DNA of 5,654 nucleotides from an uncultured Pseudomonadota bacterium (GCA_913056375.1 CAJXNF010000213.1:1-5654), one strand, 5' to 3'; counted from the stretch's first letter, positions 1-5,654 are shown. Numbers and translations are program-made. The notes: a model not told the origin generated them from the sequence alone.

Positions 1-138
1 GTGGCTTCCATCGATACCTCCGGCATTCGTTATCCGGTTGTGGTTCGCTTCGAGCAGGTGAACTACAACGGCATCTCAGGTTCCGAGGGCGGCATCAACA
101 CAAACAACTTTGCCGAGTCGGAACTCGAACCGGCCTGA
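1..138 (+). CDS. psaE: Photosystem I reaction centre subunit IV (PsaE), 3' part
   Basis: PsaE is a small stromal/cytoplasmic-side subunit of photosystem I. It helps dock ferredoxin or flavodoxin and supports cyclic electron flow. The window starts inside the gene: 45 codons and a TGA stop are present, and by comparison with the usual PsaE of about 70 residues roughly the first 24 are missing. The visible part carries the family hallmarks: the SH3-like strand segment SGIRYPVVVRFEQVNYNG followed by SGSEGGINTNNFAESEL near the C-terminus. Both closely match cyanobacterial PsaE as I remember it. The short tail ELEPA is of the variable kind. The next gene, mutM, begins only 5 bp after the stop, so the two may share a transcript. 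Identification is secure; the 5' end and promoter lie outside the window. Confidence 0.95.
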   Translation: MASIDTSGIRYPVVVRFEQVNYNGISGSEGGINTNNFAESELEPA

Positions 139-143
139 GTCCG

Positions 144-995
144 TTGCCGGAACTTCCGGAAGTAGAGACGGTTCGCCGGGGACTGGCGAGCCGTCTTCAG
201 TCGTTTGTCATTCACGACGTTGAAGTTCTCCGTGATCGGGCAGTCGCCAGTCCTGGGGGACCCCATGCTCTGTGCCTTGGTCTGCAAGGGCAGAAAGTTG
301 GCGAGTGGAGCCGTCGAGGGAAATACCTCATGGCGCAACTGCACGAGCCGCAAACGGGAACCCGCAACGGGGTATGGGGCGTTCATTTGCGAATGACTGG
401 TCAGTTCCAATGGCATCCAACACAAACGGATCCTTGCCGTCACACACGGGTTCGCCTCTGGAATGAACAGGGCCATGAACTGCGCTTTGTGGATATGCGC
501 AGCTTTGGAGAGATGTGGTTTGTACCCCAGAACGTATCGATCGACTCTGTCATCACAGGCCTCCAACGATTGGGTCCCGAACCCTTCAGTGAAGAGTTCA
601 ACGCAACGTATCTGCAACAAAAACTGAAAGGATCAACCCGAACAATCAAGGCGGCTCTTCTAGATCAAGCGGTCGTTGCCGGGGCAGGCAACATCTATGC
701 CGACGAAAGCCTTTTTGCATCAGGCATCGCACCGCATCGCAAAGCTGGCGAACTCAGGCTTGCTGAGCTCGAGCGCCTATGCAACAGACTCGTGCATGTT
801 CTTGAAATCAGCATCGGAGCCGGAGGCACCACCTTCAGCGATTTTCGCGACCTCGAGGGTGTGAATGGCAACTATGGAGGCCAGGCGTCGGTCTATCGGC
901 GCACAGGTCAACCGTGCTTAGTTTGTGGCAACCCAATTGAACGCAAGCGTCTGGGGGGGCGCAGCAGCCATTGGTGCTCTGAATGCCAGAGTTGA
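144..995 (+). CDS. mutM: Formamidopyrimidine-DNA glycosylase (Fpg/MutM)
   Basis: This bifunctional base-excision repair enzyme removes 8-oxoguanine and ring-opened purines and nicks the abasic site by beta,delta-elimination. The start is TTG at 144, and I chose it because the encoded N-terminus is MPELPEVETV: after Met removal the catalytic Pro must be residue 1, followed by the conserved Glu, so no other start gives an active enzyme. No clear Shine-Dalgarno sequence precedes it. Other family landmarks are Lys60 in RRGKYL, HLRMTG at 81-86, DMRSFG at 117-122, the helix-two-turn-helix region with GAGNIYADE at 180-188, GGTTFSDF at 227-234, and a C-terminal zinc finger with Cys258, Cys261, Cys278 and Cys281 plus Arg273. 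At 283 residues it is slightly longer than the E. coli enzyme (269). It is tightly packed between psaE (5 bp) and mtnB (3 bp). A run of seven G (953-959) lies just upstream of the last two zinc cysteines. Confidence 0.96.
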   Translation: MPELPEVETVRRGLASRLQSFVIHDVEVLRDRAVASPGGPHALCLGLQGQKVGEWSRRGKYLMAQLHEPQTGTRNGVWGVHLRMTGQFQWHPTQTDPCRHTRVRLWNEQGHELRFVDMRSFGEMWFVPQNVSIDSVITGLQRLGPEPFSEEFNATYLQQKLKGSTRTIKAALLDQAVVAGAGNIYADESLFASGIAPHRKAGELRLAELERLCNRLVHVLEISIGAGGTTFSDFRDLEGVNGNYGGQASVYRRTGQPCLVCGNPIERKRLGGRSSHWCSECQS

Positions 996-998
996 GCC

Positions 999-1616
999 AT
1001 GCGAAAAGACGATCACAAGCAACAATTAATCAAAACCATTCGCGACCTGCACAACCGCGGGTGGTGTGACGGAACCGGCGGCAACTTCAGTGTTGTGTAT
1101 GAACAGGATCCGTTGAGACTCTTGATGGCACCCAGCGGCGTGGACAAGGGATCTCTAGAGGCAACGGATCTGATTGAAGTCAATGCCTACGGTGAAGTGA
1201 TCGGTGGCGAAGGAAAGGCCAGTGCAGAAACATTAATGCATCTGCAAATCATCAAACAGTGCTCTGCGGGAGCAGTTCTTCACACCCATTCATTCAACGG
1301 AACGTTTCTTTCCAGACTTCATCAGACAGAAGGCCACTTGACACTGAGTGGATGGGAGATGCTCAAGGGACTGGCAGGCATCAGCACCCATGACGCAACG
1401 GTTGAGCTACCCATTATCAAAAACGACCAGGATTTAAAATGCCTAAGCGCAGAAGCAAGCCAATATTTAGAGGACGCACCTTCTGGCCTGTCGGTAGCAG
1501 GACATGGCCTATATGCATGGGGTGATGATCTTTTTCAAGCCAAACGGCATACTGAAATCATTGAATTCCTCCTCGAAATGTCGTGGAGACAAACCCTGAT
1601 CAACGAAATGCTGTGA
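999..1616 (+). CDS. mtnB: Methylthioribulose-1-phosphate dehydratase (MtnB)
   Basis: MtnB is a class II aldolase/adducin-fold zinc enzyme that dehydrates 5-methylthioribulose-1-phosphate to 2,3-diketo-5-methylthiopentyl-1-phosphate in cytosolic methionine salvage. The 205-residue length is normal for bacterial MtnB. Visible features are GWCDGTGGNFSV at 21-32, MAPSGVDKG at 43-51, ASAETLMH at 74-81, the metal-binding pair His95 and His97 in LHTHSFNGT, Glu120 in GWEMLKGL (matching by position the catalytic Glu of the human homologue APIP), and the third zinc ligand His169 in GHGLYAWG. The GW(C)DGTGGN signature and the E-M-x-K-G segment favour MtnB over fuculose or ribulose-phosphate aldolases. 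The ATG start lies 3 bp after the mutM stop, with only weak GAG-type Shine-Dalgarno sequence. Its product is the substrate of mtnC, which overlaps its 3' end. Confidence 0.92.
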   Translation: MRKDDHKQQLIKTIRDLHNRGWCDGTGGNFSVVYEQDPLRLLMAPSGVDKGSLEATDLIEVNAYGEVIGGEGKASAETLMHLQIIKQCSAGAVLHTHSFNGTFLSRLHQTEGHLTLSGWEMLKGLAGISTHDATVELPIIKNDQDLKCLSAEASQYLEDAPSGLSVAGHGLYAWGDDLFQAKRHTEIIEFLLEMSWRQTLINEML

Positions 1617-2356
1617 TTGAGGCCATTGTTCTTGATATTGAAGGGACGACATGCCCTGTCAATTTTGTATCCCAGACTCTGTTCCCCTTTGCCCGGCGCC
1701 AACTCACACAGGTAATCTGCGAAGAAAATCGAAAAGCCAGTGTTTCGGCTGCAATCCAAGAAGCCATCAACGAATGGGAAAAAGACACCGATCCCACGAG
1801 CCAAGCCCTTTTGCTCCAGGCAACCAATCAGAACCCTCCTTCCGCAGAAGAAGTTGTTCGTTACTTTGAACACCTCATTGAATGTGATCGAAAATCAACA
1901 GCTCTTAAGGAGCTACAGGGAATCATTTGGGAGCAAGGCTATGCATCTGGCGAACTGAAATCCCCGTTGTACCCTGACGTGATTCCAGCTCTAGATACGT
2001 GGAAACAAAAAGGCATCACCCTTGCTGTTTACTCATCAGGTAGCGTCAAGGCACAACAACTGCTGTATTCTCATACAACCCATGGAAACATAACTGATCG
2101 ATTCAGCTTCTGGTTCGACACCAGAACAGGACCAAAACTAGAAGAAGATAGCTACAATATTATCAGCCAAATTATTGGCATAAAACCAACATCAATTCTC
2201 TTTATAAGTGATCATCCTGGAGAATGCGATGCAGCCCTCGCCTCAGGAATGGAGACCAGATTCTGCCTTCGCGAAGGCAATCCACACCGCAATGGTGGTC
2301 ACCACCGAGTCATTCACAACCTCAAAGAAGCCGAGCCTAAACACGATGTAATTTAA
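1613..2356 (+). CDS. mtnC: Enolase-phosphatase E1 (MtnC)
   Basis: MtnC is a HAD-superfamily enzyme that enolises 2,3-diketo-5-methylthiopentyl-1-phosphate and then dephosphorylates it to the acireductone of methionine salvage. I prefer the GTG start at 1613, which overlaps the mtnB stop as GTGA and gives M-IEAIVLDIEGTTCPV, matching the family N-terminus (M-I-x-A-I-V-x-D-I-E-G-T-T) and suggesting translational coupling. An in-frame GTG at 1583 would add ten residues. Numbered from 1613 (247 residues), HAD motif I is Asp8-Ile-Glu10-Gly-Thr-Thr, with the Glu typical of this family. Motif II is YSSGS with Ser141/Ser142, motif III is Lys175 in TGPKLEEDSY, and motif IV is ISDHPGE with Asp200 and Glu204. 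A helical cap insert lies between motifs I and II. All catalytic positions are present, so it should be active. The acireductone dioxygenase gene that normally follows in the pathway is not downstream here. Confidence 0.92.
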   Translation: MIEAIVLDIEGTTCPVNFVSQTLFPFARRQLTQVICEENRKASVSAAIQEAINEWEKDTDPTSQALLLQATNQNPPSAEEVVRYFEHLIECDRKSTALKELQGIIWEQGYASGELKSPLYPDVIPALDTWKQKGITLAVYSSGSVKAQQLLYSHTTHGNITDRFSFWFDTRTGPKLEEDSYNIISQIIGIKPTSILFISDHPGECDAALASGMETRFCLREGNPHRNGGHHRVIHNLKEAEPKHDVI

Positions 2357-2831
2357 TCACTATTTAAACAACAAGCCAAGACAACACTCCATACGACGTG
2401 AAAATCCGAAGATCACATCACTACGCACTAGGCAATCCCCTACGTCAAACACATCAGACAATCATGATCGAGCAAGCCCAAAGGACAAATCACCAACCAC
2501 AAACGAGACAATAACTTGATCAATAGCCAGCAACATACACAACAACCAAAACAATAAAAACCAGAATGCAAATGACTGAAAAGTTATTTCAATAACAAAA
2601 TGCAAACCATTTGCATCACATTCATCATCGGCCAAACAAAGACCCAGCAAGGCCATAGGCCGGCCATAGCAAGTCAAATGAGTTGAAATGCAAAGGAAAA
2701 ATTAAACCTCTTAGCGCCAGAGAAAGGTAAAATCCGAATGTTAGAAATTCAAAACAAGACTATGTGATTGCCGAAACACATTTAAAACACAATTCAAGAT
2801 AAAATTACTTAAGCTTCAAACCTCTAGCGAA
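2357..2831. other. 475-bp intergenic region, AT-rich, no convincing gene
   Basis: This gap separates mtnC from the SulP gene. Its + strand is rich in A and C and poor in G; the line 2521-2580, for example, has only 6 G among 60 bases. No terminator-like hairpin with a T tract follows mtnC, and no tRNA or rRNA is visible. Plus-strand reading frames are under 30 codons. The minus strand holds one open frame of 71 codons (2677 to 2462, TTG start; ATG at codon 8) with a hydrophobic middle, which I do not accept as a gene. Near 2651-2669 the 8-mer GGCCATAG occurs twice, 3 bp apart, around the palindrome GGCCGGCC. The SulP promoter should lie in the right part: TAAAAT at 2800-2805 could be a -10 element, but no matching -35 box is evident. 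Confidence 0.6.
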
Positions 2832-4124
2832 ATGATGCTGGCAATTAGACGAAGGCTTCACGAATTTCAAGACAGTCCTGTCAACAACTTGATGGCCGGA
2901 TTGGTCATGTCACTTGTTTTGATACCTGAAGCCATAGGATTTGCCAGTGTTGCAGGTTTTGCACCAGAGATTGGTCTTTATGGAGCAATATTCCTGACAA
3001 TTGCGATCGCTATCACTGGGAGTCGCGTTGCAATGATCACGTCAGCATCAGGCTCAACAGCAGTACTAATGACTGGCCTGGCAGTGCATGGAAATACGCT
3101 GGCTAATAATAAAGGGATCATTCTTCTGCTAACGGCCAGCTTTTTTGCGGGTTGCCTTCAAATTCTATGGGGAATTTTGGGCGCTGGAAAATTAATGAAA
3201 TTTGTTCCTAAACCAGTCGTTAGTGGCTTCGTCAATGCACTGGCACTCCTGATCATCCAAGCAGAGTTACCACAGCTAGGGTTTGATCAACTTCTTGGAC
3301 TAGAAAGACATCAAGGCGTAGGCCTGCTTCCCACGGCAGCTCAACTACCAAGTATTTGGATACTGAGTGCAATAGGGATAGCAGTCGTTTATCTCGCGCC
3401 TCTACTTACTCGGCTCATACCTGCTCAATTAATTTCCATTGTTGTTATAACAATTATATCTACAATGCTTCAGCTTAAGATTCCAAAGGTTGGAGACTTG
3501 GGCTCACTCCCAGAGGGACTGCACTCACCGATGCTCCCTTGGATGATACCAAGTGATCAAATACTATCTACTTCCGAAATAGTAACGATCACCCTGCCCA
3601 TTGCAATAGCAATCTCTCTTGTGGGACTACTAGAAACATTATTAACTGTGGATTATATCGACAAATTAACCGATAGCAGAACAAGTAAAAAGAATGAAGC
3701 AATAGGTCAAGGGGTCTCAAATATTATTTCGTCAATATTCGGCGGCATGGCTGGATGCGCATTGGTAGGTGAGTCAGTTATGAACAACAAAAATGGTGCC
3801 AATAGTAGATTATCTACTTTGTCAACAGGGATATTTATTCTCATCATTGTCGTTTATGGAAAGAACTTGCTATCAGAGATCCCACTTGCAGCAGTCGTGG
3901 CCGTGATGATCACGATCGCGCTAGAAACAGCAGATTCAGATAGTATTAAAAACATAGGAAAGAAACCAAGTATTGACACATTACTCATGGTGGCAACATT
4001 TCTAGCAAGCATGGCGACACATCCACATAACCTAGCCTTTGGTGTTGTGGTTGGCGTAGCGACATCAGAACTCTATGGATATTTCAGTCGCAGAAAAAAT
4101 AGCTCAAAATCACGAGAGAAATGA
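2832..4124 (+). CDS. SulP-family inorganic anion transporter lacking a STAS domain
   Basis: This is an inner-membrane transporter of the SulP/SLC26 family, whose members carry sulfate, bicarbonate or other anions. The substrate cannot be read from the sequence. The 430 residues are mostly hydrophobic segments, enough for the full UraA-like membrane domain (normally 14 segments as two inverted repeats). Family landmarks are SLVLIPEAIGFASVAGFAP with GLYGA at 27-52, MITSASGSTAVLMTGL at 68-83, KFVPKPVVSGFVNALALLI at 123-141, SLVGLLETLLTVDYID at 262-277, and the stretch 293-328 with N297, FGGM, GESVMNNKNGANSRLS. The last membrane segment ends near residue 415 and only a basic tail (SRRKNSSKSREK) follows, so the C-terminal STAS domain of typical SulP proteins (550 residues or more) is absent. 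ATG codons occur in tandem at 2832 and 2835; neither has a good Shine-Dalgarno sequence, and the frame upstream has no other start before a stop at 2742. G+C falls along the gene (about 53% early, 33% later in sampled lines). Confidence 0.88.
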   Translation: MMLAIRRRLHEFQDSPVNNLMAGLVMSLVLIPEAIGFASVAGFAPEIGLYGAIFLTIAIAITGSRVAMITSASGSTAVLMTGLAVHGNTLANNKGIILLLTASFFAGCLQILWGILGAGKLMKFVPKPVVSGFVNALALLIIQAELPQLGFDQLLGLERHQGVGLLPTAAQLPSIWILSAIGIAVVYLAPLLTRLIPAQLISIVVITIISTMLQLKIPKVGDLGSLPEGLHSPMLPWMIPSDQILSTSEIVTITLPIAIAISLVGLLETLLTVDYIDKLTDSRTSKKNEAIGQGVSNIISSIFGGMAGCALVGESVMNNKNGANSRLSTLSTGIFILIIVVYGKNLLSEIPLAAVVAVMITIALETADSDSIKNIGKKPSIDTLLMVATFLASMATHPHNLAFGVVVGVATSELYGYFSRRKNSSKSREK

Positions 4125-4250
4125 GTGCAATTCCTACGAAAACCATCCTCAGATTAACTAAAAGTTATGGCGCAAAGTGGGCGATTCAAGACAGCAGGAC
4201 ATGCAAATACAAAAAGCGCTGTAATGTAGTATTGAATTCTTGATCTCAGC

Positions 4251-5579
4251 ATGCATGATTATAGAATACTAGCGGATACTATCAATCAATTAAAAACTGA
4301 CAATCAATATATTGAGCTCCAGTCTTCAAACGAAATTGAATTGATTGACAACTTTGAATATTACAGAGGCAAAAACCTATCGCAAAAACAGTATGTTGAC
4401 ATACTTGAACTAAGCAGCAACAAAGAAGCTTATTTAATGATACTGTTGCCTCACCTTATCGATTTCTGCCATTTTATTCATCAACAAACAAAACCTGATC
4501 AAAGAGTTTACTTCAAATCAAGAGATTGTTACTTCTTAAAGAAACTATTTGACGCAATCTATCCAGGAGAAAGAAAGACTGAATACATTTACATGTCCAG
4601 AAAGGCATGTTACACAAACAGTATTCATTACAAGGCGTATATCGATCACCTAGTAGCAGACACCACTAGTTTATGGGTCGACATCCAGGGTAGCGGAGAC
4701 TCGCACGTTTATTATTTTAAAACGAATTATAATTACGTTCCACAATGCATATTTTTCAGACAAAATACATTGCAGCGTGCCAATGAGATGACAGCCAATT
4801 ATGAGCCAAACGACTATGAAGAACTTAAAACTTTTAAGACTCACTGCTGGAGACTTTTTGAAAAAGACTTTTTCGATGACGGCACAGAAGAAGCATTTAT
4901 TCTTGAGTCTCTGTGTAGAGCTCCACATGCTTCAGCAATTGATGTCGATCAAAACTTTCAACCCATATTCGAAAAAAAATATGACTTACTAGACAAAAAT
5001 CTTCATGAATTAATGATAGCTTATGGCTTTATTTTGGACAACTACTGGCAAGATAGTCATTTTAAACTTAGAAGCTCACTCGCAGACATCAATCAAACTG
5101 ATTTACATTCACAACAATGGAATGGTATTGCGGCTTTTGATATCGACGAAACAATCACTCACGATGATCATGGGGTCTTAGAAGAAGCCTTCAATGTCTG
5201 CAAAAAAGAGCAAATAAAAGTTATCTTTATCACTGCACGATGGGATCCATTCTATGAAAACCATAATGGAAAACTGGCGGAAATACTTCCTCGCTTTAAG
5301 GGCTTAACAAACCATCCCATAGATCTATGGTTCAACCCATTGTCACGCAAGGGCAATAATGAATTCAACGATATGTACAAGTCCAAACAATTAGACAAGG
5401 CAAGAGTTGAGCACAATCTCAAGCGAGAACAATGCATTCTGATCGATAATGTTAAATCAACAATCGATACGGCAAAAAAACATGGATTTGTCAATTCAGT
5501 CTGCGTTCCAAATCATGCCAAAGCAGGCATTACCAAAGATGCCTTGCAAATGATTAACATGATTATCTCAAGAAAATAA
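4251..5579 (+). CDS. Two-module HAD-like protein with C-terminal HAD phosphatase domain, function unknown
   Basis: I do not recognise this 442-residue protein as a named gene. It is soluble, with no signal peptide or membrane segment. The C-terminal module (about 291-442) has HAD signatures: motif I FDIDETIT with nucleophile Asp297 and Asp299, motif II IFITAR with Thr328, a Lys-rich segment at 377-391 that could supply motif III, and motif IV CILIDN with Asp399 followed by Asp406. This points to a phosphatase or phosphotransferase on a small phosphorylated substrate. The N-terminal part has VYFKSRDCYFLKKLFD at 86-101, YIYMSRKACY at 112-121 and LWVDIQGSGDS at 141-151. From memory this order resembles the 'FLxRDG...SRxA...VDxGxxG' pattern of HAD-like proteins found with surface-polysaccharide glycosyltransferase genes; that link is inference. 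The gene is about 30-38% G+C in sampled lines, far below mutM, which suggests recent acquisition. It starts at ATG 4251 without a clear Shine-Dalgarno sequence, 126 bp after the SulP gene, and has its own terminator. Confidence 0.8.
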   Translation: MHDYRILADTINQLKTDNQYIELQSSNEIELIDNFEYYRGKNLSQKQYVDILELSSNKEAYLMILLPHLIDFCHFIHQQTKPDQRVYFKSRDCYFLKKLFDAIYPGERKTEYIYMSRKACYTNSIHYKAYIDHLVADTTSLWVDIQGSGDSHVYYFKTNYNYVPQCIFFRQNTLQRANEMTANYEPNDYEELKTFKTHCWRLFEKDFFDDGTEEAFILESLCRAPHASAIDVDQNFQPIFEKKYDLLDKNLHELMIAYGFILDNYWQDSHFKLRSSLADINQTDLHSQQWNGIAAFDIDETITHDDHGVLEEAFNVCKKEQIKVIFITARWDPFYENHNGKLAEILPRFKGLTNHPIDLWFNPLSRKGNNEFNDMYKSKQLDKARVEHNLKREQCILIDNVKSTIDTAKKHGFVNSVCVPNHAKAGITKDALQMINMIISRK

Positions 5580-5588
5580 GCCACAAAA

Positions 5589-5614
5589 AAAGCCACCCCT
5601 ATCGGGATGGCTTT
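5589..5614 (+). terminator. Rho-independent terminator, possibly bidirectional
   Basis: The arms AAAGCCA (5589-5595) and TGGCTTT (5608-5614) pair perfectly. An inner CCC/GGG continues the stem after one C-A mismatch, and the loop is TATC. An A-run lies on the left and a T-rich stretch (CTTTCTTT) on the right. It begins 9 bp after the stop of the HAD-like gene and should end its transcript. The A-run before the stem would serve as a T-run for a transcript coming from the right, so it may work in both directions. Confidence 0.85.
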
Positions 5615-5619
5615 CTTTG

Positions 5620-5635
5620 GATCACGTCCGTGATC
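5620..5635. repeat. Perfect 7-bp inverted repeat GATCACG-TC-CGTGATC
   Basis: The arms GATCACG (5620-5626) and CGTGATC (5629-5635) are exact reverse complements separated by 2 bp. As RNA it would fold as a 6-bp stem with a 4-base loop. It lies 5 bp beyond the terminator stem and ends with a GATC at each outer edge. It could be a second transcript-end hairpin, an operator-like palindrome, or part of the 3' end of a gene entering from the right on the minus strand. Confidence 0.55.
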
Positions 5636-5654
5636 AGAATGTTTTACCTGGCAT

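Noticed and set aside
63..620. Minus-strand open frame of 185 codons
   Set aside because: It lies opposite psaE and mutM, both certain from conserved motifs, and its translation shows no family features. It is an antisense artefact of G+C-rich coding DNA.
1535..1873. Minus-strand open frame of 112 codons across the mtnB-mtnC junction
   Set aside because: It overlaps conserved coding sequence of both mtn genes and has no recognisable domain or ribosome binding site.
2294..2307. GGTGG-TCA-CCACC hairpin near the 3' end of mtnC
   Set aside because: It lies inside the coding sequence about 50 bp before the stop and has no T-run, so it is not a terminator; it follows from the Gly-Gly-His-His codons.
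2357..2440. Possible terminator after mtnC
   Set aside because: No stem of useful length followed by a T tract could be found; only weak 5-bp complementary pieces (GACGT/ACGTC) far apart.
4167..4229. Plus-strand mini frame of 20 codons (MAQSGRFKTAGHANTKSAVM) before the HAD-like gene
   Set aside because: It is too short to support, has no Shine-Dalgarno sequence, and does not look like a leader peptide with repeated regulatory codons.
4972..4979. Run of eight A in the HAD-like gene as a possible programmed frameshift site
   Set aside because: The frame stays open through to the complete C-terminal HAD domain, no stimulatory hairpin was seen, and A-runs are expected in Glu-Lys-Lys codons of AT-rich DNA.

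Overview
The window looks like the chromosome of a marine picocyanobacterium, most likely a Synechococcus-type strain. The main evidence is the end of a typical cyanobacterial psaE (photosystem I subunit) at the left edge, followed at very close spacing by mutM. Genus-level placement is inference, because no rRNA or other taxonomic marker is present. All recognisable complete genes are on the + strand.

The left part (1 to about 2356) is a compact run of housekeeping genes: psaE (3' part only), mutM (8-oxoguanine/FAPY DNA glycosylase, forced to a TTG start 5 bp after psaE), mtnB (methylthioribulose-1-phosphate dehydratase, 3 bp after mutM) and mtnC (enolase-phosphatase E1, overlapping the end of mtnB). 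The spacing suggests co-transcription. mtnB and mtnC encode consecutive steps of the methionine salvage pathway, which recycles methylthioadenosine left over from polyamine synthesis. The pathway's acireductone dioxygenase (mtnD), kinase and isomerase genes are not in the window.

The middle (2357-2831) is 475 bp without a convincing gene. It is AT-rich, its + strand is rich in A and C and poor in G, and its minus strand carries one weak hydrophobic reading frame. It is followed by a SulP-family anion transporter (2832-4124) that has the membrane domain but lacks the usual cytoplasmic STAS domain.

The right part (4251-5579) is a markedly AT-rich gene for a 442-residue soluble protein. It appears to join two modules: an N-terminal region resembling the HAD-like 'RDG/SR' proteins often found among surface-polysaccharide genes, and a C-terminal HAD phosphatase-like domain with an intact DxDxT motif. 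This is the least described part of the window. A strong hairpin terminator follows 9 bp after its stop, and a second perfect inverted repeat lies just beyond it.

Hand counts on sample lines give about 57-63% G+C in mutM, 42-53% in mtnC, 33-53% in the transporter and 30-38% in the last gene. The right half therefore looks like accessory DNA next to a conserved core block. No tRNA, rRNA, insertion sequence, CRISPR array or phage gene was seen.
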